From Podospora pseudoanserina (taxonomy: Eukaryota > Ascomycota > Sordariomycetes > Sordariales > Podosporaceae): 64,000 nt of DNA. Where the stretch lies: assembly GCF_035222485.1 (NCBI RefSeq), contig NC_085924.1, positions 3,348,001-3,412,000 on the forward strand. The letters run 5' to 3'. Positions 33,853-45,099 of the stretch are shown here, piece after piece. The position numbers were made by a program, and so were the translations under genes. Positions within the stretch are counted from its first letter, which is position 1, and every line of letters begins with the position of its first letter. Under the pieces are notes generated by a model that had not been told where the DNA came from, made no database searches, and saw only the letters and a program-made list of their open reading frames with translations.

Positions 33853-35535
33853 TCAAATAAACCCCAGCGCTTGGTTAGCTAATCTAACGGCTTCCTTTCC
33901 ACCGGGGGTATCCCCCTCCAAGGCAACCAGCTTGTCTAGTCCCAGTGATTGAACCCCCACTGGATCACAAAACCTCATGACATAATCTTCAGTCGGCCGG
34001 CCGATGTGACGGGACTCGCCTTCACCGCCGGGGAAGTCAGGGGCCGGAGTACCCTCGAGAAAGGCGGCTCTTTGGCGGGCGACGTATTGTGCGCTTGCTT
34101 CGGTGGTGGGGCAGATGGGGATGTACATGACGCTTGAGTCGCCGTGGCCGTTGTGGGTTTTGTCAACGGCGTGGATTGCTGTTGTAGCATATTGTTGTTA
34201 GCTCGGGGACCATGGTGCTCTTATTAGAGGAAAGATGAGGTGCCACTCACTGTCACAATGCCAAACAACATAATCCCCCGGCCTTACCTCGGGAACATGC
34301 ACCATCGTCCTCTCCAGCTCTAAATGCGGGTGTAACCCCTCCGGGAACTCCTGGCCATGTCCTGGAGACGCACCTTGCAAATCACTGGTCATCTTTTCTC
34401 CGCCAGTAAACTCCCAGTTGTCTACCTCCAGATGCCTCCTCTTGTCACCGCCAAGCTGGTTTAGTGTCTTGATATCCCTAAAGAATGGCCTTAGCAAAGT
34501 GTACACAGCTGTTTCCCTCACTAGAGGGTTGACAAGCAGTGTCCCTTCTCCAGGCCCTGACTTGCTCATGGAGAGCCACCCCTGAAATGTCCGGAACATA
34601 CTGCACGCTCCGAGGCCATCGTGCAAGTTTGTCACAGCGTTCAATCTGCCGCTGGCATCAAAGGGGTCGTAGCTCTCCCAGTCACCGCGGAAGATGGGGT
34701 TGTAGATACCGCCGAGGCCGTAGCCGTTTTCCTCCCAACGTTCGACGCTGCCGCCGTCTTGGTGGGGACCCAGGGCGAATTGGGCGTCGCCTGGTTGGCG
34801 TATGCGGAGGCGGTCGGCGTAGCAGAGAGGGGTGGATAGGGAGATGGGTGTGCTCCGATTAGAGGCGTGCCAGAGGGAGGACATGAGGGTGGTTTGCGCC
34901 TTGAGGAGGGAGGGGTGGAATCTGGCGCGGGCTTGGGTGCTGGACCAGTACAGCTCGAGGACCTGGGGATGATCTGAGGGGAAGCCTGCTTGGTGTTAGG
35001 ACCGGTTTTGAAGACCGTGACAACCAGAGAACGTACCTTTGGTATGTGGATTTTGGCGGACATATTCCTCAATTTCGTACTTATACGCCCTGGCTTCATC
35101 CTCGGGTATCACACCCTTTATGACAGCTACACCTCGTTTCTTGAGCTCTGGTTTCGAGGCGGCGAGGTCTTCTTCGAGATGGCTGAAGCGTATCTCGGGT
35201 ACGATAGACGGACCACGTTGTGCGATGACCTCGTTCTCACGCTGCAGGACGCTGAGGAGCCGCTTCCAGCTGGCGATGACAGCCTCCTCATGGCCTTGGA
35301 CCAGTCTGAGTTTGAGTTGGCGATAACGATCTGGAAGAGGCTCTGGGGCCTTGCCGGACATGGAGGCAAAAGCATCTGAGATGTCTCCTTCCCGTTTCTT
35401 GGGGCTCATGGACGCCATGGAGACGACCCCCCGCGTCTGGTACCGTGGTGGTTGCCTACATGAGCGGAGGAGCGGGGTAGAAAGTCGTACACGGCATGTT
35501 GCCGGTGGGAGTCTCGCAGGGAGAACAGCCTTCAT
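33853..35535 (-). CDS. DUF1479 family protein, 2-oxoglutarate/Fe(II) oxygenase-like
   Basis: Exons 35535-35037, 34985-34251 and 34178-33853 sum to 1560 nt, 519 residues. I chose ATG 35535 (MKAVLPARLPP) because the next 40 residues are Arg-rich, Ser/Thr-rich and free of acids, like a mitochondrial presequence; an in-frame ATG at 35652 would add a hydrophobic stretch. The family-typical body includes RGVAVIKGVIPEDEARAYK, LRIRQPGDAQFALGPHQDGG (candidate metal ligands H and D), YNPIFRGDWESYDPFD, GDYVVWHCD and, across a splice, IHAVDKTHNG. DUF1479 proteins have a jelly-roll fold like bacterial YbiU. The substrate is not known; metal binding is inferred. Confidence 0.85.
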
Positions 35536-36300
35536 TTTGAATGGCGATATGCGAGCAGTTATCGGAATGTTGATGAGGCTGAAGAAGATGTTGAAAACTT
35601 CGAGGGTCAAGAACCAGGGGGGTTGGTGTGTTTGAGGGACTGTAGAACTCAAAATTTCATGATATCAATGCATCCCGTCTTCCCGATAATCACGGCGTGA
35701 TAATATACCCGAGCCTCGAGGTTGGGTCGCACACATCCCATTCGGAGTTGCTGCTTTTGGTGTCATTGAGCTCACGCGACTAACGTCATGGCGAGGTGAC
35801 AAAGACATGGCAAAGCAGGGCCATGATGCGGCGGGCTTGCCATTTCGCGGATAGATGAAGCTGCTATCATCCACAGTGCTATGGGGTTTTAAAAACCGGG
35901 CCGAATGTTGAGGGCATGCCTTCCATGATATGCACGGCTTCCAGCGTGAACCAAGCAGTTGGGATAGTGGTGGGCTGGGACACCTAGTGGGGGTCAGAAA
36001 ACAGGGTTCCGGCGCGAGGATCCATTTCTCGCCGCTAAGCCCGCCAAGGCGGGGAAACAGTCTAACCGGATAAGGAAGCCCCGACGTCCCGACAGCCGAA
36101 AATCGAGCGGCTGTCTTCAATTGCTCTCCGCCTCTGTCTGTCGGCTACCACGCAGTGCGGACTCAACGGTGGACGGCTTCAATTGCAAGACGCCGGATTG
36201 ATCACTCTCCGACACTGCTTTGCTTCGCTGCTCGCGGAAATCCTCTCCAGACTGTCTCCACACTTGGTGGGACTGCAACTCGTGGGGCTGCATTTTCACC
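35536..36300. promoter_or_regulatory. Divergent promoter region
   Basis: 765 bp between the DUF1479 gene (minus) and the zinc-cluster regulator (plus). Divergent pairing of a metabolic enzyme with a Zn-cluster factor often reflects local regulation, but I cannot identify a binding site. Confidence 0.4.
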
Positions 36301-39067
36301 ATGCCTGCCAAACCTGTTGTCTTTGTAGCAACCGATTCCTCCGGCCTGCCCGTCAAGAGGAAACAGGCGCATCAGGCTTGCGACACCTGCAGGAAAAGAA
36401 AGGTGTGTCCTGCCAATAATCTCTCCTTACTTCTTTTTCCTGTAATCCGAAGGCTCCGCCGCCGTTCCCTACAGCACATTCGACCATTCTTTGACAGGTT
36501 CAACGCAACATGGTAGACCATGGTAGACAGCTTGATGCAAAAATGAAGAGAACATTGCACCAGGGATTATCGGCCTTCAGGCATGCATTGAATTGGCCTT
36601 TACGTGTGCTTGGAAGACAAGAGCTTGCTCTGGATATTTCATGGCATACTCTTGGTTATCTACGGTGGCTAACTTTTCCAGAAACGTTGCGGGCATCTTC
36701 CAGGGAATCAATCAGTCGAAGATTCCAGTATCATAGATATCGAAAGTCCCAGGCCTTCGCCAAGTTTACGGCCTCAGAATCCAACTCCGCCTCACGCCAG
36801 CCAACGCTTAAGCTCAAAACCCCAAGACCCTCCTGACGCGGATGTGTCTGACGCAGCCGCCGAGCTTCTTCTTCGCTTCTTTTCACACGCCCGCGAGAAA
36901 CCCGGACGCAGCGACTCCAGTCATGACGCGTCACAGAGAAAACAGCCGCCTATCGATTCAGCCCCAAGATTCCTCGGGGACCTGAACCCGGAAGGAATTC
37001 TAGCCGAAGCCACAATGAGCACCTGGCCGGGGCCTTCCAACTCATCTGGTACAGCCTCCAAGATCACAGATGTTGAGAGGGATAATCGCCCTGGTGTCTC
37101 TATCCCGCCGTGGGCTGTGTCATCACCAGCAGGTGAAGCGACAACAACCTCAAAATCACCGGAAGCCACGCGGGACCCCGGTGATGAAGACCAGCCGACA
37201 GGGTTCTTCTCATTCCGTGTAGACGGGTCGTGGCTCAAGGTGCCAGTACGAGATGCAACGACTATCAAACTCATCAAAGAGCTCCTTGGAAGCACCACGG
37301 AAATTGCCCCAGCAGTCTTGCCCACAGAACCTGAATGGCTTTTCATGAGGGACATGTACCTTCGAAAGATCCAACCAATATTTCCAATCCTCGACAGAGA
37401 GACCCTTGTTGATCTTCCCCAAGACAAAAACGTACGCGAAGCTATCCAAGCCGCAGTTTGCCTAGCCATCTCGACCGATCCGGAGGTCAGCGGACGCTTG
37501 ACATTGGGATGTAGGAGTCAAGATGGCAAAGGTTGGGTGCGAGAATCCGTGGACTATGAAGACTATTCACAAGCTTTGGCGAGCTTCATAAACACCCGCA
37601 TCAGGAGCCGGGAGCTTCCACTGGTTTACAACCTTCAAGTCATGGGGATTACTTGTCTGTACTGGCAACCAGAGGAGGTCAACGAGCGGTCTGCTCCGCT
37701 GAATCTTTTTGGGAATCTGGTGAGCATTGCTGCCTCGCACGGTGTTCATCTGGAGCTTCAAGGAAAAGGTCATCTAGCCGATCAGAGATATCCTCCGGGG
37801 ACTGGGAAGCGGCTGTTTAAGTGCATTTATGCTTTGGACCGATTACTTGCTGCCTTTTCGGGACGGCCAGTGATGTTTCACAATGAGGACCTCATGGACC
37901 GACCAAAGGCTGATCCTGATGACCCACCCAGCTTCCGGCTGTTCATGTCACTCATTCACGTTTTGGATCAAGTGATAGAGATGTATCGACCGCGGCCGAC
38001 GGTGACGTACATTGATATTCCTGTGTACGAGCAGATGGCGCTGGATGTTGGGGCGCAGTGTGAGCCAGAGATAATATTGAGCAAGCGCCCACCGTCTTCC
38101 CTCCGAAGTTTTCTATTGTTACTGACAGCATGACACAGCCACACTTGAAGTCCTGTACCACGCTATCGGTGTCCTCTCGGTACGAATGACCCGCGAGCGC
38201 TTCGCTACCCCTCCAGAAACCGACAACGGCAACAAGACGCCCGTAAGCTATCAGCACTTACCGCCAAGCAGTGTGAACGCACGCAGATCACACTCCTCAG
38301 ACCGTATCCTCGATGTGATATCAGCGTACAAACTCAGCCCATTCCCGTTTGTGCCATATGCCCTGTCGCTTTCCTTGTCAGTCGCATACAGGAAATGGAA
38401 ATTCAGCAAATTACCGATGTTCCGCACTCGTGGCAAAGCCGACTTCTTGAAAGTCGCTGCGGCCATTCGACAGCTCTCTCCTATCTGGGCCAACGCTCGT
38501 TTGAGCAGTGAGTTGGGAAACGCCGTGGTGCGCAATCTTGAGAGGAGTGAGGCGTTGCTTCGTGAGCGTGCCAAAGCAAAAGGGGGAGTCTGCGCGCCTT
38601 CCAAGCCCAAGGCTATCAACGACAGCGGTTCTGCGTTTAACATTGAGCTTCATTCACGTGCGAGATGGCTTATTGAGAAGCCTGATGAGGGCGCGAGGCA
38701 AGATTCGACAAATCCCCCTAGTTCAGGCGCCAGGCTTCAACCTGGTCTCGTTGCGGGGGCCTGTGAGCCCCTTTCTCCGTCGTCGACGCTTGCGAATACA
38801 TCACAGGGCCATCCTGATACTGCAATGGCTGCAGGTAGCTATCAGATACCGGAAACGTCAGGTGTTGGGCATACGAATGTCAACTTGTTCGGGTCAATGG
38901 GTGGTGACCAAATGGAATCGGGCTCTGGGGAATTTATGGCTATGAATGATAGCTTGATATTCGACTCTTGGGACCCGACGTTTGCGCAGATGATTGACTA
39001 TTCGTTTGCGAGTAACTTGGATCCGGGGAATCCGTTTGGGTCGTGTGAGTATATGGGGTTTACATGA
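36301..39067 (+). CDS. Zinc-cluster type fungal transcription factor
   Basis: Exons 36301-36402, 36682-38080 and 38139-39067 sum to 2430 nt, intact 809 residues. The DNA-binding region HQACDTCRKRKKRCGH is assembled by splicing a long 279-nt intron (phase 0). Only the first half of the Zn2Cys6 pattern (C-x2-C-x6-C) is seen; no second C-x2-C-x6-C follows. RFLGDLNPEGIL and the central region (residues ~230-520; VLDQVIEMYRP) match the fungal-specific transcription factor domain of the CTF1/AmdR-like group. The second intron is GC-AG (A-GCAAGC donor at 38081). The C-terminus is acidic and Asp/Ser-rich. It may regulate the divergent DUF1479 gene (inference). Confidence 0.85.
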
Positions 39068-39614
39068 GGTTATACATTCGATTCTTCATTTTCGGCGTTG
39101 TTGGGACCAACAAGCTTTTGGGGTATCCTTTTGGATTGGAACAGGGGCACATGCATCAACGAAAGGTCAAGGAGCAGTTGTTTGTTACAGAAAATCGAAT
39201 AAAGGCAGTCAAAATGCCCGAGCCAGGTTGTTCTCATCCCAAACTTTGGTTTCTAGCGCCTTGCTGTCCTACCAGACAGATATGTAACGTCAGTTCCAAA
39301 CAAAAAAGAACCAAACTATCAGCCTGCATCGTCAAAGCCGCGGTAGTTTGCTATCAGATCCTCTGTCTTGCTCCCGATCCTCCATAGATGGTTGAAGGTT
39401 GCTATTGTGACTCCAGCATATTGCAGACAGATACGCACTACCGCACAACACTGCTTTTGGGGGGCCTCGATGGGGGCCGGTCGGCGCTTGATGTGATGGT
39501 CCTGCGGCGGCAAGGCAGGCTTATAGCCACCCGCCTTTGATTCTATAACACTGGGGATGGCCTCTTTTTTCTTTTTCACTGTCACCAATTCTTCCTGAAG
39601 TACAAGTTCAGTCA
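39068..39614. other. Intergenic, no gene seen
   Basis: 3' flank of the transcription factor. A 106-codon minus-strand frame (39319-39639) overlaps the start of the kinase remnant and shows no domain. Confidence 0.45.
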
Positions 39615-39981
39615 ATGTCTCCAGCAACGCCAGAGTCAAATAAAGATGCCGGGAAGAGAGCTCTGAGCTACAGCCCCCAAAGCTGGGGCAGCAACTTCGC
39701 CCGGACCCCTATTTCAACACTAAACCTTGAATCACCGCACGCCATGAAGAATCTTACGGACTAGAGAGAGTCACCCGAGTGGCGAGAGATGTCGGTCTGA
39801 AGCAGTATCGTTTTGAGGAGCGGCTTCGGGAAGAAAGGCTTGGAGAGGGGGTGTCATATTTGGTTGAAAGGTGCACGATAGAGCAAAATGTCTTTGCTGT
39901 CAAACATGTCAAGTTTGACCAACATGATAACCGAAGCTCTCTTCGCAAGAACCTCAAGTTAGTCGTCTTGGAAATGGGATA
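39615..39981 (+). pseudogene. Protein kinase-ankyrin gene, 5' fragment (N-lobe)
   Basis: ATG 39615 opens a frame with ALSYSPQSWGSNFARTP and LNLESPHAMKNLTD; it then shifts at about 39762 into RVTRVARDVGLKQYRFEER. The glycine-rich loop LGEGVSYLVERC and the lysine strand VFAVKHVKF (kinase subdomains I-II) follow. The frame stops at 39979-39981, just where the helix C region should begin. The catalytic loop, DFG and ankyrin parts that would complete such a protein lie 5.1 kb downstream on the same strand (45100-47936). I read both as pieces of one host gene that has been interrupted and has decayed. Confidence 0.6.
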
Positions 39982-40775
39982 ATGGCACATCCAGACTGTC
40001 ATTTCCAGGGATATCCGATGCAGATGTCGGAAGACATACTGCCAAAAACTGAAGAAGATTTCTCTCCCTATCTTCTACATTCACACCCCTCAGTCTCCCA
40101 ATGGACCTGAAGCACATAAGCGCCGACAGAAAACAAAAATCGAAAATAAAACGGGCGATAAAAAACATAGGTACTTCGGTACATCGAGCTCGTATTTTCA
40201 GGCTCTCAGGAGAAAGGATTATGAAGCATAACTTTTTACATATCTAGATATGTACCACTCCGATCTCTGAAGCCGAAATTTTAATTATCTGTGTACCATT
40301 ATAAAGAATGTAATTTACTAAGGATTTAGCTGAACGACTGCATTATGCTTAAATATCCGTACGCGTTTGTGCTGGACTTGGCTCATCACTGCGGCACAGC
40401 CCAGGCCCTCACCTCAGGTATATAGTCGTTTGCTCCCTCTGGCCTAGCCACAAATATCGGGTCTTGGGATCTTTGATATCGGGGCGATATGCTATAATTA
40501 TGTAAGATCTGGACGACGTTCGGGAAACCGGCGGTAGGGGGCTGAGAAGCTGAGGTGGAAGAGAACGAAACGATGGAGCATGTTCTAGATGCTGACTAAG
40601 GCAGCTTAGTGCTTCCGTGATGTTTCCCACAGCGCAATAACAAGTGAAGGTACCGACCAGGCCCTTCTAAAGTGCGTGCTGTTCGTCACTTGCTGGTAGG
40701 AACATAGTTTACATCACAGCGTTTAAACGCGCCACCCTTCCCGCTTGAATACGGGGCTCTTTCGTTCAAAAGCGG

Positions 40776-41158
40776 TGTCACGGGCTGGACATGTTGACAG
40801 CTTGATGACAGTAATATTCAGCTAAGCCACAGTCTGGGCTCTATTCCGTGGGTTACGGGCAGGCTCTATTGTCAAGACGTAGCTCAAAGAGCTACCAACA
40901 GGTCTCACATCAGGGCTCAGCCCGTTACAATTGTCACAGCGGTTGCACCGTGACCCTCTTGGATCCAGTGATGGAGCTTGGCACGTGCAGAGCACGGGCC
41001 AATGCGACGTGAATGACTTCGCAACTCGCTGCTGTAAGACCTGTTGGTAGCTCTTTGAGCTACGTCTTGACAATAGAGCCTGCCCGTAACCGACGGAATA
41101 GATCCCAGACTGTGGCTTAGCTGAATATGACTGTCATCAACCTGTCCTGCCCGTGACA
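40776..41158. mobile_element. Foldback/MITE-like element with ~120-bp terminal inverted repeats
   Basis: The left arm (about 40776-40903) begins TGTCACGGGCTGGACA and includes ATTCAGCTAAGCCACAGTCT and CGTAGCTCAAAGAGCTACC. The right arm (about 41036-41158) is its near-perfect inverse and ends GCCCGTGACA. The unique centre is about 130 bp with no coding frame. The arms differ at only a handful of positions, so the insertion is fairly young. Superfamily undetermined; I found no convincing target-site duplication. Confidence 0.75.
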
Positions 41159-41726
41159 TGATGAAGCTATTTCCAGAACGCACAGACCACCAATCCATAA
41201 CCTTCTAACACCGCGCACTGGCCAACACGCCCAGCCATGTCAGAGGCTCATGTTGTCAAACTTTCGCTTTCTCTTTTCCTTTTCTTCAAGTTCAGTGTAC
41301 TCGTAGAATGGCCTAGCTAGTTGCAATATACTGCCTTGAGACCGTCATACAAGGCACCTGGGATATAGTATACAGTGGAGACTGAGACACTAACAAGGAG
41401 CCAAAAACGGTGACATTTGGAAAGGTTTTACATATGAGATTGTGGACACTGAACCTTCCCGTAACTATATTCATGATTTCTCTTAGAAAGCTCACACATA
41501 TTGATCAGTGGCAACTCTGGTGGTATGGTGGCAAAAGTCTTATGTCGAAGCTGTCTGCCCATGCCAAGCCATTTGCACACAGCTAGCCTGAAAGATTAGC
41601 TGATAAATAGAAGCGATTAGAAAATCAAGGAATAACTCGCAAGTGCTAGATGCCAAATAGTCCTATAAAATAAACCGTCCTCCCCCACTTCCTGTGGTAC
41701 GCTATGGGAAATAAAATAAAGAGAAA

Positions 41727-41983
41727 TGTCACGTTCTTGAATACGGACTCCCAACAGGATCGGCCAATCAGAAAGGACAAGGGGACGACCAATCAGGAGA
41801 ACAGGACGCGGACCTATAAGGAGAGGATCGTTGGATCATTGTGACGATCCAACGATCCGGCTCTCGGGATCATTGAGGGAAGACAATGATCCAGGGAAAT
41901 GATGGTCTATATATACGGAGGAACTAGATAGCTCGTAGATAGTTACGCAGTGTGCAATACAAGTCCCATTCGTTGGTATCAGA
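41727..41983 (+). mobile_element. Probable Ty1/copia-type LTR remnant with primer-binding site
   Basis: A 242-bp segment begins TGTCACG and ends CCCA (TG...CA). Inside it are two CCAAT boxes (about 41766 and 41791), a palindromic GATC-rich block (41826-41892) and a TATATATA box (about 41911). Four bases later TTGGTATCAGA matches the initiator-Met tRNA primer-binding site used by copia-like elements. No gag-pol follows; only about 140 bp of possible leader lies before the WD40 gene, so this is an isolated, truncated fossil. Family assignment is tentative. Confidence 0.4.
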
Positions 41984-42127
41984 CTATTGTGATTGAGACA
42001 AGCCATTGTTGTGCACTGTTTAGCTGCACCGAAACAATTGTCTAGAAGCACCTTCAACTGAGTATCCCTTTCAGAGGTTCTGGATAGGGGTTCGTCACAA
42101 GAAAGAGTGAAAGATTGAAATGAATAG

Positions 42128-44946
42128 CTAGAGCATTCCGGCGGACAAAAAAGGTAAATCCTGCAACGAAATGGAATTATATCCTGACAACATTAGAAGT
42201 ATCACCTGGCCTGAAGTGCAGCCCATTGCGATGGTCGTTTCGGATATCGCATACGACGACGGTTGATACTCCACAGGCAGCCATAGAATATCTCGGCAAT
42301 TAAATGTAATCCGCGTACGGTTGTTGTTCAGGCCATATCCTGTTGCCGCATCCCAGAGCCGTATCGTCTGATCGTCTGAAGCCGACGCAAGCGTCCGGCC
42401 GTCCGGCGAGAAGGCGACGCTATTGACCGACGAGCTATGGCCTTTGAGCGTCTGTGTCGCGCGGCCTGTTGCCGCATCCCAGAGCCGTATCGTCTCGTCG
42501 TCTGAAGCCGACGCAAGCGTCCGGCCGTCCGGCGAGAAGGCGACGTTACAGACCGGCCTGCTATGACCTTTGAGCGTCTGTGTCGCGCGGCCTGTTGCCG
42601 CATCCCAGAGCCGTATCGTCTCATCGGCTGAAGCCGACGCAAGCGTCCGGCCGTCCGGCGAGAAGGCGACGCTATTGACTTTTGAGCTATGGCCTTTGAG
42701 CGTCTGTGTCGCGCGGCCTGCTATGACCTTTGAGCGTCTGTGTCGCGCGGCCTGTTGCCGCATCCCAGAGCCGTATCGTCCCATCCCATGAAGCCGACGC
42801 AAGCGTCCGGCCGTCCGGCGAGAAGGCGACGCTATTGACCGACGAGCTATGGCCTTTGAGCGTCTGAAGACATGCGTCCCAGTTGTTGTTAATGCCTGAA
42901 ACGTTCTTGACGAGTGGCAATCTTTCCTCCCAATACTCTCTCTTTACCTTGCTGTTTGTTGGACAGAAAAGCAGCGCGGCAGCATATGTCTGCAATGGTG
43001 CCTCTTCTATAATCGAACCGTAGCTAAATGCGAAATTTACAGCATCTCTTAAGAAGTCGATAAGTTGAAACCCCGTATTAACGGTGGATACGTTTGGTGC
43101 AGGCGAACTAGGTGTTAACTTCTGATTAGTTAGTAGAGAAGATGCGGATACAGCATTGTACGACATACCCTGAGGGAACGAAACCACTTTCTGGTAGATG
43201 TCTTTTCAGATCTACCGCCTACACTAGATGCTGGCTGCATTTATTTAGCAGGTGGAGTATAATTGACCTCTTGTACGACGTACTTGAATTGCATGCAGAA
43301 GCCTTCGACATGAAACTATGCCGTCTGGAAGCTTGCGCAAAAGACTCAGGCTCTCAAGCCAATGGGTAAAATGCGTCTTCAGAAACGTATGGATCTCCTC
43401 ATTGTCAGGGAGTTCTTTCCCTTGATTAGAGTCCTGTCCGTGAGCCTCAAGCAGATGATCGACCCAGTAAACGCAGGAGTACCTCACCGCGCTTAATGGG
43501 TCCGGATTAGGCGGCTGCACTTCGTGAACTAGGAGTCCGGGATTACGAAGCCCGTATATATCCTTTTTCAGGGTCCCGGACAAAGCCCGTAGCGAACGTA
43601 AGAACAGATCGCGATGAACCGGCTTGGTGCCGGAAGGAAAGACCCTAGGTGACGCATTGCCGGTAAGGTAGTCTTTGGCGGATTGATGGATGAGATAGAT
43701 CTGAGCGTCTCGGATTGTGATGAATGAGCCACACATATTAATGATCTTTTCCAGCTCACCTGTGCCAGAGGCATCTGCTAAGGCCCGTAGTTCGGAGATA
43801 TGAAGTGGACGATGCGCAAGAGTAACCATTGCAAGAACATGCCGGCAGGATCTTTCGTATTGCTCGACTTGATTCATCATTCGATTATAGAGTGGTTCCA
43901 AACCGGGGGGGATTTCTTCCAGCAGCGGAAGCACGTCCCTGCTCAACACAGGCTTCTGAAGCTCCTGGAAGACTAGTGCTACCCAGAGAAAGGTTCCCTC
44001 AGCCTTTTGTCGCATCTGAGATCTGACCTGATCTTGCATGGCTTCGTCATGCTCAATCGATTTAAGCCGGGTGACCTTGTAGTCGATATACAAGTCAATA
44101 GCGCGAGACACTTGCTCTGCATTGAGCTCAAGACTAAGCCTCATGCGCGAATCATCGAGGGTAAACTGCTGCTCAATATCGGGCCTATTCCGACTCGACA
44201 CAATCCATTTGATCGGCACATGTGTTGCCGATGCCGTGTCTCTGATAATCTCCAAAAGTTGTTGCAGGTTTTTGTCGCACTCGTCGAGGGCGTCAACAAC
44301 CAGATATGCCGCTGCAAGCCTAGAGTCTCGCAAGATGGCGTGAAAGATGTCGCACAGGGCGTAGAAAGCATTTTCGTCTTCGAATAACCGTTTCCCCGCA
44401 CGGTCATACTTCGTCTGCAGGTACGAAGTAAGGCATGGCTGCTGGTCGACAAGCAAATAGATGAGGCCGCGTAGGACGGCCGTGGCGTTGTCAAGATCGG
44501 TATTGGTGCCTTGACAGAAGAAGTAGGAGAGCTGGCCGGAATTGGCCGTCTTCTCGAGCTCATTTATAATGCCGCAGAGCAGCATGGTCTTGCCCTTGCC
44601 AGCGTCACCTTTAATCCAGAGCAGCCGACGCTGTGGGTCGTCACGCCATCGTCGGAAGTCGGCGTTATCGAGAATCCAACGATAGGAATCTCTGAGCAAA
44701 CCACCCTTCGTTTGCTCGATGCGTTTTTTATCAGCACGGGGGTCGGTCAATCGCAGATGGCGCAGGCAGTTCTCTTCAGATAAGTTGTAATTATTCCCGA
44801 TATGAACGCGCGAACTACCTTCTGTTTGTACGCTGTCGATACGGATCGATTCAGTCTGTGCCTATTCTCGTAGTGTTCTAGATCAGCTTATGCGTAGACC
44901 CAAGCGGTCACCCTCGATTTTGACTCACGGACGTGCGATCGTCCAT
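42128..44946 (-). pseudogene. NACHT-WD40 NLR gene (NWD type), broken in its WD40 array
   Basis: Exons 44946-44929, 44855-43284 and 43121-42128. The 162-nt intron 43122-43283 has a TACTAAC branch site. The protein has VHIGNNYN, CLRHLRLTDPRADKKRIEQT, P-loop WIKGDAGKGKT, Walker B YLVVDALDECD and WIVSSRNRPDIEQQF, all typical of NWD NLRs of the het-e/het-d group. The WD40 part has four full 42-residue units ([25 protein letters not shown]) nearly identical in DNA. After the first unit a 34-bp stub repeat (42687-42720, copied at 42721-42754) shifts the frame and leads to an early stop. No N-terminal effector domain is visible: only MDDRTS, or LVLLCTAAQEMDDRTS in the open frame upstream, precedes the first intron. 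Host gene; apparently recently inactivated. Confidence 0.8.
42320..42880 (-). repeat. WD40 repeat array, 126-bp unit
   Basis: Four full units of 126 bp (42 codons) plus one 34-bp stub. Units share long identical runs such as GAAGCCGACGCAAGCGTCCG and differ mainly at the surface positions after HS and at the residues before TIRLWD. This is the pattern of concerted evolution with diversifying selection known for het-type NWD genes. Confidence 0.85.
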
Positions 44947-45099
44947 CTCTTGAGCCGCTGTGCACAGGAGAACGAGACGGCGGGTAGGCGGTAGTGGGGC
45001 GGTCTAGATCAATGGCGCAGTGTCCGGCAGCGGGCCGATAGAGAATCGGGAATAGAAACCGCTTTGTGATGGATTGTTGAAGGACGGCAAGAAATGGTG

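Noticed and set aside
34539-35652. Plus-strand frames within the DUF1479 gene
   Set aside because: They are antisense to exons with clear DUF1479 motifs and show no family of their own.
43105-43290. Second frame break in the NWD NLR between the NACHT and WD40 parts
   Set aside because: The gap is explained by a 162-nt intron with a GTACGT donor, TACTAAC branch site and CAG acceptor that restores the frame exactly.
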